Source of the DNA: CAZRKC01 sp964600665
GTDB taxonomy: Bacteria; Bacillota; SLNR01
Assembly (NCBI GenBank): GCA_964600665.1
Contig: CAZRKC010000010.1
Location: 1 to 64,000 of the forward strand
Reading direction: 5' to 3'
Length of the DNA: 64,000 nt
How positions within the stretch are numbered: position 1 is the stretch's first letter; each line of letters opens with the position of its first letter. The notes beneath the pieces were generated by a model. The model saw only the letters and a program-made list of their open reading frames with translations. It was not told the origin of the DNA and did not search any database. Shown here piece after piece: positions 1 to 9,743 of this stretch. A program made the translations under genes and the position numbers.

Positions 1-692
1 GTTTTCCTATCTATTGGGTATAGCTGACCTGTCTACTATGATGAACCTGTCATTGGTGTCACGCTATAATAGATTTTGGCTGATGTGCAGGTGATCAGTC
101 GTCGGTAATTGATGGATATTTTCATCATTAGGCATGCGAAGAAGGCACAGGCAAATGTTCAGGATGTGTCTTTTTAAACGTACAATGGCCAATGAATCAG
201 AATCAAATCAATTATCAAATGGCATAAGGATGTGTCCGGGATGAAAAATTCGAGCACCAATACTGAGTGGCATCTCCACGCATCGACCGGGAAACCTAGC
301 GAAGAACAGACAATAATCTCGTTGGGTATACCTGAATTCATTGTTGATGAGCTATGAACAGTTGAGATAATGATCTTATTCCAGCATCGACATTGATTAC
401 TGCCAAAGTATGAGCGAAGGATGTATAGAGAATATTTCTACTAGGAAGGTCAAATCGGGAGGAATTTCGCTTTAGCTCACGAATCAATGGCCGAAATGCA
501 AACGATGAAACAGGTATGGAGCAGTTCAAAGTCTTTCATAATGGATCTGATCTCAGTGTGTGAAATGGAGATTATGATTATAAGAATCACCTGCGGTATA
601 ATCTGCAAAAGCGTGTGGCTTGGTTATTTTGCAGATAAGTCTGCACCATGAGAAACAGAGGATGCATCAATTTAATCCGAAGGGGTGTATAG
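1..692. other. non-coding 5' region of the window
   Basis: I see no convincing gene here: open frames are short, lack good ribosome binding sites and resemble nothing I recognise. The notable elements are a TATAAT box at 597-602 and, directly after it, the inverted repeat at 601-636, both upstream of the hydrolase gene at 693. The sequence could be degraded remains of an older gene, but nothing readable supports that. Confidence 0.5.
601..645 (+). promoter_or_regulatory. overlapping inverted repeats upstream of hydrolase gene
   Basis: ATCTGCAAAA (601-610) and TTTTGCAGAT (627-636) form a perfect 10-bp inverted repeat. The right arm also belongs to a second hairpin, TGCAGA-TAAG-TCTGCA (630-645), so the two structures exclude each other. 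The element lies immediately after a TATAAT hexamer (597-602) and about 50 bp before the start codon at 693. It could be an operator or a small attenuator; no U-tract follows. Confidence 0.4.
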
Positions 693-1697
693 ATGAGTAT
701 GGAAAAGGAATTTCACCAGAAAAAGCCTCGGCAGACCACACGAAAGAAAATATTCAGGGTTCTGCGTATTTTTTTTGTCGGTATAGGTATACTGATGCTT
801 GTTGGAGCCATTTTGCACAGTACCTATTTTCAAAATAAGTATAACCGGATTGAACCATATGGGCAGTTGGTGGATGTAAACGACGGTAAGATGCATGTCT
901 CCTCCATGGGAGAAGGCGATGTGACCGTTGTGCTTCTTCCCGGTATGGGAGTATCGCTTCCTTCTGCAGAATTCGGACCGCTGATGCGAACTTTGGGTGA
1001 AACCTATGAAGTGGTTTGTGTGGAATACTTTGGGGTGGGGTTTAGCAGCCAGACCGCCAGCCCACGTACCGTTGAAAACTATGTGGAAGAAACAAGAATG
1101 GCACTCCGCTCGGCGGGTTTTGATGCACCTTATGTGCTGATGGCGCACTCCATTTCCAGTGTCTACGGTGAATACTATGCTGCCAGATATCCAGATGAAG
1201 TAACAGCAGTGATTTCCCTGGATGGGACATCAACCGCCAGCTATGCCGAAATGCCCGAGTTTGTTAAATCCCTGCTGGGAGTTGCCAAGTTCCAGCAGTT
1301 TATTGGTGCATCATCAATCATCGGCTCTCTGGCCACCAATCGAGAGTACCTGCTTGCGGCTGGATACATCGAAAAGGAAATCGATGACATGATTACTTTT
1401 GCCGGTTTCACCATGAATAATAATTCGCTGCAACAGATAACAAACTCAGCTGAGTTTATTAAAAACACACTAGATTTGCCTTACCCTGTGTCCATTCCGT
1501 ATTACAAAGTGATTTCCAGAGTTACCTATGAGACACCCAACAGCCAGATGAAAATGACCCCTCAGGAGTATCAAACCATGCATTTAGCCCGAATCGGTCC
1601 CCAAGCCCGCTACGAGATCCTGGAAGGAAATCATTTCATCTATGTGAACAATGAAGAAAGAATTGCAGCCATTGTGGGAGAGGTGCTGGGCGATTAA
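693..1697 (+). CDS. membrane-anchored alpha/beta hydrolase
   Basis: A 334-residue protein with a basic N-terminus, one membrane segment at about residues 24-45, and an extracytoplasmic alpha/beta-hydrolase domain. The nucleophile elbow reads AHSISS with Ser153 in the GxSxG position, the oxyanion region reads LLPGMG near residue 82, and a C-terminal GNHF supplies the likely catalytic His. The substrate cannot be told. The start at 693 has an AAGGGGTG ribosome binding site; an ATG two codons downstream is possible. The gene stands alone, with the CPBP protease gene 99 bp downstream on the same strand. The elbow is a variant of the usual GHSxG, which is common in membrane-attached homologues. 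Confidence 0.85.
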   Translation: MSMEKEFHQKKPRQTTRKKIFRVLRIFFVGIGILMLVGAILHSTYFQNKYNRIEPYGQLVDVNDGKMHVSSMGEGDVTVVLLPGMGVSLPSAEFGPLMRTLGETYEVVCVEYFGVGFSSQTASPRTVENYVEETRMALRSAGFDAPYVLMAHSISSVYGEYYAARYPDEVTAVISLDGTSTASYAEMPEFVKSLLGVAKFQQFIGASSIIGSLATNREYLLAAGYIEKEIDDMITFAGFTMNNNSLQQITNSAEFIKNTLDLPYPVSIPYYKVISRVTYETPNSQMKMTPQEYQTMHLARIGPQARYEILEGNHFIYVNNEERIAAIVGEVLGD

Positions 1698-1796
1698 CGG
1701 CCATGATGAGCACTTTTATTATAACGGCACTTAAGAATATGTTCGGATAGGATCATTGATCGACACAAATTAATAATGATGCAGACAGGAGGACCT

Positions 1797-2702
1797 ATGG
1801 AAGTAAATCTGATCCGACGAAGAGTCATCATATATCTGTCGCTCATCTATTCTTTTCTTCTGGCTGGCTGGATAGCCATTGCCATCGATCCGCAAGCATA
1901 CATTATTGTTTGGGGCCTTTTCAGCGTATTTCCGGTGGTTGCCACGCTGATTGCCCGCAAACTTACCGCAGACAAAAGTTCATGGCATGTAAAGCCGAAC
2001 CTTCGAAGAAACAGAGGTATCTATCTATTATCAGCATTTGGCCCGGGCGTTGCGATTTTTCTGGGAGCTCTGGCCTTCTTTTTCCTGTTTCCCCAGGACA
2101 TTGATTTCAGAGCCCGCTATATTGTGGAAAATTATGCTCGTTTCGGGGCACCGGCGTCCTTGCAGCTTACCATTCAAAATATTATTGCGGTCGGGATAGC
2201 AGCCATTTTCATTTCCCCGTTCGTTCTGCCGGTTCATCTGTTTGCCCTAGGGGAAGAAATTGGATGGCGAGGGTATCTGCTGCCCTTGCTGCTGCAAATG
2301 ACCAGCACAAAAAAGGCTGTATTGCTGCACGGATTTCTGTGGGGAATCGCTCATGCGGTGCTGATCTATTTTGGGTTTAATTATGCAACGAACTATTGGG
2401 GGGCTCCATACAGTGGGATGGCCATGATGATCCTGGTCAGTGTGGTCCTGGGGATCTGGCTGGCCTATGTAACCATCAAATCAAACAGCATCATTCCGGC
2501 CACCATCCTCCATGGCGCTTCCAATGTTATTGGAGAACTACCAGTGATGGTATCGTTGATGTCTGTGAGCCCTTTGTTGGGACCCAATCCTACAGGAATC
2601 ATCGGATTAAGTGGATTGCTACTGGGGGCAGTGATTCTCTTTCTAAGTCTACCAGAAAAAACTGATTTGATCGATAAGTCTGAGGACAGGATAAAGGGAT
2701 GA
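1797..2702 (+). CDS. CPBP family intramembrane metalloprotease
   Basis: A 301-residue polytopic protein with all three CPBP (type II CAAX protease/bacteriocin-processing, ABI) motifs: EEIGWRG (EExxxR), FLWGIAH (FxxxH) and ILHGASN (HxxxN/B). These polar residues coordinate the catalytic metal within the membrane in this family. Members process peptides, act in bacteriocin self-immunity or as membrane proteases; nothing here indicates which. I chose ATG 1797 because AGGAGG at 1787-1792 precedes it; an in-frame ATG at 1776 lies upstream of that site. It follows the hydrolase gene by 99 bp and could be co-transcribed with it. Confidence 0.85.
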   Translation: MEVNLIRRRVIIYLSLIYSFLLAGWIAIAIDPQAYIIVWGLFSVFPVVATLIARKLTADKSSWHVKPNLRRNRGIYLLSAFGPGVAIFLGALAFFFLFPQDIDFRARYIVENYARFGAPASLQLTIQNIIAVGIAAIFISPFVLPVHLFALGEEIGWRGYLLPLLLQMTSTKKAVLLHGFLWGIAHAVLIYFGFNYATNYWGAPYSGMAMMILVSVVLGIWLAYVTIKSNSIIPATILHGASNVIGELPVMVSLMSVSPLLGPNPTGIIGLSGLLLGAVILFLSLPEKTDLIDKSEDRIKG

Positions 2703-2924
2703 CCCTATTAGCGAAAGAATTGGTATGATATAGATCCGAATCCGAACTTGCGTCAATAGAATTTTGAAATGAAGTATTGTCGTACATAGAAATGCTGAAT
2801 GTAATGAAATGATATTCGATGAACCATCTTCAATCGTTTCGGTTTAGTGTTTTGATTTCTTCAGAACATTGATTCAATCAAAGCAAATCACCGCACGCGT
2901 TGAGCTTGATATGGGGGGACTCCA

Positions 2925-3383
2925 TTGACAAATATAAAGGGTATAAACAACATTTCATCTCTAATTCTACGCATAGTCATCATTCTTTCCGTGGGCACTG
3001 GCCTTATTGTGAGTGTGTTCATAGTGCCTATCTTTGGAGGTGCAATAGCAAAGAATTTTCCCGAATATGCATTATTACAGTACCCTATTAGCATAGGTCT
3101 ATATTTAGCGGCTTTATTTTATTTCTTTGCACTCTTGCAGTTTTGGCTCATGGTGAACGAAATCGATCGAGACGGCAAGCTTTTGGCAACAAGACTTAGA
3201 GCAATCCAATTGAGTGCGATTGCTTTCAGTGTGCTCTATGTTATTTTTGCCATGCCCGTTATTTTCTTAGCGGCCGATGCTGAGGATGCCCCTGGATTAA
3301 TCTTATTTGGAATGTATTTAACTCTATTTCCGATAGGCACAGCCGCTTTTGCTGCAATTTTAGTAAGAGTCATCTCAGAATAA
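2925..3383 (+). CDS. DUF2975-like four-helix membrane protein
   Basis: A 152-residue hydrophobic protein starting at TTG with GGGGGGAC just upstream. Four membrane helices are predicted at roughly residues 11-35, 48-70, 85-108 and 117-145. Layout and spacing resemble DUF2975 proteins of Firmicutes, which are usually followed by a small XRE regulator gene; no such gene follows here. The function of the family is not established. An alternative is an unrelated small membrane protein; the family call rests only on remembered pattern. Confidence 0.55.
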   Translation: MTNIKGINNISSLILRIVIILSVGTGLIVSVFIVPIFGGAIAKNFPEYALLQYPISIGLYLAALFYFFALLQFWLMVNEIDRDGKLLATRLRAIQLSAIAFSVLYVIFAMPVIFLAADAEDAPGLILFGMYLTLFPIGTAAFAAILVRVISE

Positions 3384-3474
3384 AACGACGAGTGCTGCTA
3401 TATAGATTGAGATTTGTAAGGATAGTACCTCAAGGAGGAAAAACACAAATATAATTTGTTTCGTGGAGGGTATA

Positions 3475-4197
3475 ATGAATCAAATCGATAAGCGTATGGT
3501 ATCGGTGAATGGGAATGAATTTGAATATGCAGTTATGGGCACCAAAAGCCCTGCAATTATTTTGATAAACGGAGCTGGAGGGCCGATAGAGGGTTGGATA
3601 AAAGTATGGGGCAAATTAGGACGCGATCATGTATTATTTGCATATAATCGACTGGGCATCGGAAAAAGCAGTAAGCCTAAGGAACCACAGACTGGCATGG
3701 CGATGGTTAAAAATTTAAGAGATTTATTGCTGCGATTAGATATCAAACCTCCATACCTACTAGTGGGGCACTCACTTGGCGGATTTATTGGGCATTTATA
3801 TACGCTGGTTTATCCTGATGATGTACACGGACTCGTTTTTCTCGAGTCTTCAACGATCAAAGATGTTATGGGTGATTCAAAGAACACGAAGGAAGGCGGG
3901 TCAAATACGTTATCTGAAGTTGATCATGTACTAACCACAGTCAAGCAAATTCAAGAGTTCAGTCAATTTCCTAACATCCCAATCATTGTCATTGCGGGTA
4001 ATAAACCAGCTTTTGGTTGGTTGATGCCAAAGGCAATTAAAGCGGCAAGAATGAATCATCAAAAAGATTTGGCTCGTCTTTCGAGCCGTGGAAGTATCAT
4101 GATAGCAAGCAATAGTGGCCATTTCCCCCAATTATCGGAACCTAATTTGATTATCGACGCCATTAACAAGTTATTATTTGAAATACATCATAATTAG
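3475..4197 (+). CDS. alpha/beta hydrolase, cytosolic
   Basis: A 240-residue alpha/beta-hydrolase-fold protein. The nucleophile elbow GHSLGG carries Ser100, the oxyanion strand reads LINGAGG, and the C-terminal SGHFPQL gives the catalytic His. There is no signal peptide or membrane segment, unlike the hydrolase at 693. The start is ATG 3475, six bases after GGAGGG; the GTG four codons upstream lies within the ribosome binding site. It resembles generic esterase/haloperoxidase-type members; the substrate is unknown. It lies 91 bp after the DUF2975-like gene. Confidence 0.85.
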   Translation: MNQIDKRMVSVNGNEFEYAVMGTKSPAIILINGAGGPIEGWIKVWGKLGRDHVLFAYNRLGIGKSSKPKEPQTGMAMVKNLRDLLLRLDIKPPYLLVGHSLGGFIGHLYTLVYPDDVHGLVFLESSTIKDVMGDSKNTKEGGSNTLSEVDHVLTTVKQIQEFSQFPNIPIIVIAGNKPAFGWLMPKAIKAARMNHQKDLARLSSRGSIMIASNSGHFPQLSEPNLIIDAINKLLFEIHHN

Positions 4198-4333
4198 ACA
4201 TTGATCTGAAATTGCATTATTACTGCGTTATATGCGTATCGGCCAAAATTCACAATGCGTTTCTGTTTTTACTTCCGATAAACCGTGCATCGATCCAACT
4301 GAATGCGTGACACCAAAAAGGAGGAATTGATTC

Positions 4334-4960
4334 GTGACACTAATTGAAACAATCAGGAGAAGAAGGTCTGTCCGAAAATTTAAAGATATATCAATTACTG
4401 ATGATATCATCAATGAAATGCTCGAGGCAGCAAGACTGTCACCATCCGGTGGCAATTCCCAAGGATATATGTTTGGTGTTGTGACAGATGCGGAATTAAA
4501 ACACAAACTTGCTGAAGCCGCAGGAAACCAAATGTGGATTGCATCTGCACCAGTCGTGTTTGCATGCTGTGCTGACATTAGCTGGGATATTGCCGACCAA
4601 GCTGACGATGATTTCGGATTAATTGTTAATCAGTTGCGGTTTGGTAGTGACTTCATTGACTTCATGAAAACATATCCGAATAGAAAAGAATGTATGAGAC
4701 TCTTTGAAAATGCGACACCGTTGATACCGGCTGAGCACATATTTTTAACAGCAGTATCACATGGTTTGAGTGCATGCTTTATCGGCTACTTGGATGTCGA
4801 AAAAGCATCTGCGATTTTAAATTTACCAGAGGATCTATCATGTTTATTTTTGCTTCCGGTTGGTTATGCTGATGAAACGCCGAACCCAAAAAGATTAAAA
4901 AGTATTTCTGAAATCTCTTTTTATGATCAGTGGGGTACGCAAACGCAGGATCTTGATTAG
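4334..4960 (+). CDS. nitroreductase family protein
   Basis: A 208-residue flavin-dependent oxidoreductase of the nitroreductase superfamily. The N-terminus RRRRSVRKF and the LSPSGGNSQ segment match FMN-contact regions of the family, and the C-terminal GYADETPNPKR matches the conserved proximal loop. These enzymes are dimers using FMN and NAD(P)H on nitroaromatics, quinones or flavins; the natural substrate is open. Start is GTG 4334, preceded by AAAGGAGG. A strong terminator follows at 5045. Confidence 0.88.
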   Translation: MTLIETIRRRRSVRKFKDISITDDIINEMLEAARLSPSGGNSQGYMFGVVTDAELKHKLAEAAGNQMWIASAPVVFACCADISWDIADQADDDFGLIVNQLRFGSDFIDFMKTYPNRKECMRLFENATPLIPAEHIFLTAVSHGLSACFIGYLDVEKASAILNLPEDLSCLFLLPVGYADETPNPKRLKSISEISFYDQWGTQTQDLD

Positions 4961-5322
4961 TTGGAAGAAGCTATGAACCCCCGGGCTCATTGCTGTGCGT
5001 ATTCATGATCCATCTATGGAATTTAATTCAAGCACAACCATAACAAAAAGGCAGGCCCGGGTGGATGACACCGGTACTGCCTTTTTATCTGATTTTTTTA
5101 CATGGTGACGCCATTGCGATAATTTTAGCAGTTTTTCCCCGTGTCGCCATACACCAGTTTGGGTATCGTTTTCGGATTCCTCACACATGCATGAAAGGGA
5201 CAAAGGTATTCAAATTGGATATGACTTGCACACATGGCGCTTGTGAGCAAGTTTCGCCCAGATTTACCCGCATATCTCGCCCGATCGGGTGATGTCTTTA
5301 AGCGTTCACAGAGCCGATTGTA
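4961..5322. other. intergenic gap between convergent genes
   Basis: This stretch separates the nitroreductase gene from the 3' end of the minus-strand protease gene. It contains the hairpin terminator at 5045-5086. After that I see only a short palindrome CCCGATCGGG near 5280 and no credible gene on either strand. Confidence 0.5.
5045..5086 (+). terminator. intrinsic terminator after nitroreductase
   Basis: AAAAAGGCAG (5045-5054) pairs with CTGCCTTTTT (5077-5086) around an internal GGTG/CACC helix. The A-rich left arm and T-rich right arm make it usable from both strands, fitting its place between convergent genes. Confidence 0.8.
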
Positions 5323-7665
5323 CTAATCAGAAATAATGGGGGTCCAGTAGCTGTTCCCGTAAATATCTATGAGCTTGTAGCTCATCATGTAGTCCTGATT
5401 TGTGATGGATAAGTTTTCGATATACCAATCTCCAGTTGCAATATAAGGGTCTCCAAGGAAATAGGTATCGTTGAAAGTTCCTTGATAACTATAGTAATCA
5501 CATAAATAATCAATCCGGTCCCCAGAGACAATATCGATCAATCCTTTTGGAAGGGTTGAAGTCTCAGTTTCATTGTTGTAATTGAGCTGGGCTCCGAGAA
5601 CTTCACCATAGGGATTGTCCTGATCAAAAGACAAGATAATGTCAACAAGTACTCCATTGAGTTTAGCAGGGACTCTGCCAAGGATTTTATACGTGTCACC
5701 ATAGTTGTCATAGCTGGTCATGAAATAGCTGACGATCCGGCCATTGATCGCCAACCAGGTGCCATCATATTCAAGAATCAGATCACCATCTCGGTTGAAT
5801 TCAAAAACATTGTCCCTGCCAAGATCGATAAACCCCTGGCCATCATCGATAAATACATTTAGCTGCATTGTATGAATGAGATTCCAGTCTTTTTCACTGA
5901 GAACCAATACCCGTTGTCCATCTTTCTCTGTTATGACCAGGGATGCTGGATCGATTAGATTTTGACTATAGTAGTCGACTGTTTCAGTGACTTGTTGCGT
6001 GTTAAACCACTGCGGCGCTTGAGTGCTCCCATCCGTTAGTGAAGAAAAATCACCTTGGGACAAGAATGTGTTTAATAAGGTGCCAAGCAGATTACTACTG
6101 ATCCCTTGTGACGACGGGGTACCCCCCAGGAGAATGTCCATTAGACTACCACCCGGGTTGACAATTTGCCCTCCCGCATTGATATTCGCAAAGCTTTTGA
6201 TTGTTTTCATGTATTCTTCGTCCATACCAATTTCTTCGTAAGTATCTAACATGGACGATAAATTGCTTAGCTTACCGTAAGGGAAATAAATCGAGAGGCC
6301 GTTGGCGTTGGCAATATTATCCGACATCCGGTTGTATTTGATCGATTTCTTGAGAACACTGGCCAGAGTGTTTGCTTGAGATGTACCGAGATTGCTGGCA
6401 AAGTTAATCAGATCGATCTGATTGATTTTCGACGAAGAGGCAAATTCTTTTGAAGCGGCTCTGGAGTCCGCAACCTTTTTGTAGTTATCGGTTTCGATTA
6501 GGTTACCTGTTGACTGGGCAAACTCGCTGAAATATTCTGGAACTGTATTGCCTAACTCTGCCAGATCCACCAGAGATAGTGTCGCTTGTGATTTTGGGGT
6601 TTTTGCTTTGACTTCCTGAATATAGTCATCAATCAGTTTCTTCCCAAGATCGATGGTCTCAATGGAAGAGTTTCTGGATAATTCATTCAGCCAACCGGTA
6701 TAATACCATCCGATCCCCGGTTCAAGTTCCTCAGAAGCAATCAGGTAATCAGCATAAGGTTCTACTACGAAGGCGGTTTCAAGTGTTGCCATCAGGCAAG
6801 CATCAAATCCGACCATGTCAAAGTGACAATCAGCATTGAATAAAGCCCGCTCAATTTCATCCAGTGTCATCGAGTCACCTTTAAAGTATTCGTCATAACC
6901 GTAACCCGTGACAGATCCGCCCCCATGATCCCATAGGATCAGAAAATACCTTTCTGCCGGATATTTGCTTTTTGAGTAGCGAATAAACTCAGTCAGTGTT
7001 TTCGAGTCGACCATGGATTTTTTGCCAAGGTTTGACTCAAGCCGGATAAGTCCTTGAGTGTTGATGAGATACCGCTGGTTCGTTCGCTGATCAATCACTT
7101 CATTTTTCCATTGGGAAGTTCCGCCGGTTTCGATAATAATGTTCACCTTGTCGGAGAGATCAGCAGCCAGCATTTCCTGAAGATCCATGGTCGCCATGCC
7201 GCCTCTGGACTCAAGATCCGTCCCAAGAAGGTAAACCATAACAGTTGCCCGGTCTTTGCCGCCACCAAGCAGGTTAGTTCCCTTGGGGCGGGATAAATCA
7301 GACACAGTTCGGTCGACGGCATATGCCCCTTGATCATATGTCGTTTCTCCTGATTGGTTGATAATGCCACTGGGGGCCCAGTTTGCTGATGGTGTGACTG
7401 AATTCATTCCACCCATTCTCCAGATGACGAAAATAACCGCGATGATAATTAATATCGGGAAGATGGATTTACTGGTTCTCCCAGATGTTTGGCGTTCATC
7501 TCGGGGATTGTAACTTGGTGCGGCTGGTCTTTGAGTAAAAAAACCTCCAGTCCCTCCAGTCGGGCCAGAATCTTTTCTGCCAATTCCAGTTCCTCTTTTT
7601 TCCACATTTGCACTGCCTGTACCAACTCGTTTCTGTCTCCCTGTTGGTCGTTTCCTGTTTTCCAT
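5323..7665 (-). CDS. membrane-anchored clostripain family (C11) cysteine protease
   Basis: A 780-residue protein. A Gly/Arg/Lys-rich cytoplasmic N-terminus of about 65 residues is followed by one membrane helix (about 68-82), so the rest should lie outside the cell. The peptidase domain (about 130-480) has the C11 signature: catalytic His247 in DHGGG and Cys290 in GFDACLMA. Clostripain relatives cleave after basic residues, but specificity here is inferred only. The C-terminal 280 residues look like a beta-rich accessory region. The start is ATG 7665 (MENRK) with AGGAG nine bases upstream; an in-frame ATG at 7674 abuts that site. It is a single-gene unit, larger than the core family and anchored rather than freely secreted. 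Confidence 0.88.
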   Translation of the reverse strand: MENRKRPTGRQKRVGTGSANVEKRGTGIGRKDSGPTGGTGGFFTQRPAAPSYNPRDERQTSGRTSKSIFPILIIIAVIFVIWRMGGMNSVTPSANWAPSGIINQSGETTYDQGAYAVDRTVSDLSRPKGTNLLGGGKDRATVMVYLLGTDLESRGGMATMDLQEMLAADLSDKVNIIIETGGTSQWKNEVIDQRTNQRYLINTQGLIRLESNLGKKSMVDSKTLTEFIRYSKSKYPAERYFLILWDHGGGSVTGYGYDEYFKGDSMTLDEIERALFNADCHFDMVGFDACLMATLETAFVVEPYADYLIASEELEPGIGWYYTGWLNELSRNSSIETIDLGKKLIDDYIQEVKAKTPKSQATLSLVDLAELGNTVPEYFSEFAQSTGNLIETDNYKKVADSRAASKEFASSSKINQIDLINFASNLGTSQANTLASVLKKSIKYNRMSDNIANANGLSIYFPYGKLSNLSSMLDTYEEIGMDEEYMKTIKSFANINAGGQIVNPGGSLMDILLGGTPSSQGISSNLLGTLLNTFLSQGDFSSLTDGSTQAPQWFNTQQVTETVDYYSQNLIDPASLVITEKDGQRVLVLSEKDWNLIHTMQLNVFIDDGQGFIDLGRDNVFEFNRDGDLILEYDGTWLAINGRIVSYFMTSYDNYGDTYKILGRVPAKLNGVLVDIILSFDQDNPYGEVLGAQLNYNNETETSTLPKGLIDIVSGDRIDYLCDYYSYQGTFNDTYFLGDPYIATGDWYIENLSITNQDYMMSYKLIDIYGNSYWTPIISD

Positions 7666-8244
7666 GCTGATCATCTCCTAAGATGGAGTATCCATCAATT
7701 ATGATGCATTTCCCATTCGGCAGGATCAATCACTATTGGTTAAATTTACTTTTTTTTTGAATAATCCTTTAAACCAAAGGTATTGTTTTAAGATGATACG
7801 CATGGGCATGCAGTCATTTGGATAGAAAGAGCAACCTATTTTGATGCATACACGCTCGTACGACTGAATTAGGTTGGCAATTCACCGTCTAACTGAGTAC
7901 TTTGGCGGTAGATCTCAATATCCATGATGCGTTTTGAAATCATGATTATCGCTTTGCTCATTTTTGTAGCGATCCGTAAATGTTCTGGGTCATGGTATAG
8001 CGCAAGAGTGGAGTCCATGGTCGAGGGGGTGAATCCATATGAATGAGTACAGCAGTATATAAGAAAGTCCATGTCTGCTGGTGGATATATTTTGTGGAAC
8101 TGCTGAGCAGGAACAGGTGCTGAAATCAACTCTTTTATGAACAACTCTTCATCGTCAAACCGCTGGACAAGATATTTCCATGTCCGAAAACGGCGAGATT
8201 ATTTTCCCGAACATGGTATACTGGTGATATTGGAGGTGAGGGGT
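7666..8244. other. intergenic gap between divergent protease and repair genes
   Basis: The region should hold the promoters of the minus-strand protease gene and of the plus-strand Ada/AlkA gene. A TATACT box at 8217-8222 is a plausible -10 for the latter, without a good -35. A small hairpin CCTTT-AAACC-AAAGG lies near 7770. One weak minus-strand frame is listed separately. Confidence 0.4.
7869..8144 (-). CDS. hypothetical protein, doubtful
   Basis: A 91-codon frame starting at TTG, with only a weak GAAGAG upstream. The translation looks protein-like, with a mix of charged and hydrophobic residues and two Cys (YCCTHSYG), but matches no family I know. It lies wholly between the divergent protease and Ada/AlkA genes. 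It could be a small real gene, a remnant of a larger one, or chance. Confidence 0.25.
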   Translation of the reverse strand: MFIKELISAPVPAQQFHKIYPPADMDFLIYCCTHSYGFTPSTMDSTLALYHDPEHLRIATKMSKAIIMISKRIMDIEIYRQSTQLDGELPT

Positions 8245-9729
8245 ATGAAGTTGGGTGAAAGTCGGATATGGTATGATGCATACAAGTCAAAAGACACGAG
8301 GTTCGATGGTCGCTTTTTTATTGGGGTCACATCAACCGGAATATATTGCCGCCCGATTTGCCAAGCGAAGAAGCCCAAATTTGAACATTGTACATTTTTT
8401 ACTACTGCTGCAGCTGCAGAGCATGCGGGTTATCGACCGTGTCTTCGCTGCAGGCCGGAACTTGCACCGCCCAGTAATGGGCATTTGAAAGCATCAGATT
8501 CCCTTGCTCATCGTGCTGCTGTGTTGATTAGGGATAGTTGCGGTAATTCTGAGAGTATTGAAGCAATCGCCACGCGCCTCGGTTGTTCCGATCGGCATCT
8601 CAGACGCGAGTTTGCTAAAGAATTTCATGTTTCACCGATTCAATACGTTCAAACCAGCAGATTGCTGCTTGCGAAAAGTTTACTAACTGACACGGATTTA
8701 TCCATTCTTGACGTATCATTGGCCGCCGGGTTCGGGAGCCTTAGGCGATTCAATGAATTGTTTAAAAGGGAATACCGGTATACCCCAACCAAATTCAGAA
8801 CGAAGACATCTTCCGAACAAAAATCATCTGAGAACCTGACATTGTTTTTAGGTTACCGGCCTCCTTACCATTGGGATCATATCTTAGCATTTTTGGCCCA
8901 GCGTGCAATTCCGGGTGTTGAAGTGATTCGCGGGAATACATATACCCGCAGTGTGCGTTATGTTACAAGCGAAGGGGAACCCATCGTCGGTTGGATTCGA
9001 GTTGAAAATTGCCACCCGAAGAATATCGTGTCCGTTACGATGAATCCCGGGCTTTTACCGGTATTGCCACAAGTCCTTGCAAAAGTACGTCATCTCTTTG
9101 ATTTACAATGTGACCCCGATGCAGTCGTTGAGACACTCGTTTTACTAAATTTAATCAGGCCTGGTTTATGTGTGCCTGGCATTCGCCTTCCAGGGTGTTT
9201 TGATGCATTCGAACTGGCTGTCAGGGCGGTCTTGGGGCAGCAAATCAGCATTAAAGCGGCAAATACATTAAGTGAGAGGCTGGTCAAGGTTTATGGACAC
9301 CCCTGCCACATGAATCAGGATGGGCTGACTCATTTCTTTCCCTCTGCATCAGATATAATTGCATTAGATGGGCCGGTCGGAAATCACTTGGGTCCCCTCG
9401 GTATCACAGCAACCCGCGCGAAAGCGATTAGGTATTTAGCGGAAGCGTTTTCAAATGGTCATCTCAACATCTCATTCACGGGCAATCCTGATGACGAAAT
9501 AGTAAAGTTAAAAAAAATTCCGGGGATCGGTGACTGGACCGCACAATATATTGCCATGCGAGGGATGGGGTGGCCGGATGCATTTCCCAAATTGGATCAT
9601 GGGTTGATTAAAGCACTTGCGCCGCGGAAGCCAAAAGACATTCAACTATTGGCGGAATCATGGCGACCATGGCGCAGTTATGCAACGATCAGTTTATGGT
9701 ATGGATTATCTCAAAAGTCGACAGACTAA
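8245..9729 (+). CDS. Ada-AraC-AlkA fusion: alkylation sensor and 3-methyladenine glycosylase
   Basis: A 494-residue multidomain repair protein. Residues 1-75 are the Ada zinc domain with Cys35, Cys39, Cys66 and Cys69 at exactly the spacing of E. coli Ada 38/42/69/72; the first Cys is the methyl-phosphotriester acceptor. Residues about 85-180 hold two AraC-type HTH motifs. Then follow an AlkA N-terminal domain (about 195-305) and an HhH-GPD glycosylase domain with IPGIGDWTAQY and the catalytic Asp in LDHGLIKAL. It should sense methyl damage, activate transcription, and excise alkylated bases. Start ATG 8245 has GGAGGTGAG upstream; the frame stays open further upstream without a ribosome binding site. 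ogt follows 14 bp later, so the pair is probably an adaptive-response operon. Confidence 0.92.
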   Translation: MKLGESRIWYDAYKSKDTRFDGRFFIGVTSTGIYCRPICQAKKPKFEHCTFFTTAAAAEHAGYRPCLRCRPELAPPSNGHLKASDSLAHRAAVLIRDSCGNSESIEAIATRLGCSDRHLRREFAKEFHVSPIQYVQTSRLLLAKSLLTDTDLSILDVSLAAGFGSLRRFNELFKREYRYTPTKFRTKTSSEQKSSENLTLFLGYRPPYHWDHILAFLAQRAIPGVEVIRGNTYTRSVRYVTSEGEPIVGWIRVENCHPKNIVSVTMNPGLLPVLPQVLAKVRHLFDLQCDPDAVVETLVLLNLIRPGLCVPGIRLPGCFDAFELAVRAVLGQQISIKAANTLSERLVKVYGHPCHMNQDGLTHFFPSASDIIALDGPVGNHLGPLGITATRAKAIRYLAEAFSNGHLNISFTGNPDDEIVKLKKIPGIGDWTAQYIAMRGMGWPDAFPKLDHGLIKALAPRKPKDIQLLAESWRPWRSYATISLWYGLSQKSTD

Positions 9730-9743
9730 AAGGAGGCTATGCG

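Noticed and set aside
672..1148. 158-codon minus-strand frame at the left end
   Set aside because: Opposite to the alpha/beta hydrolase gene, which has a membrane helix and catalytic motifs; the antisense translation is rich in His and Lys without any pattern.
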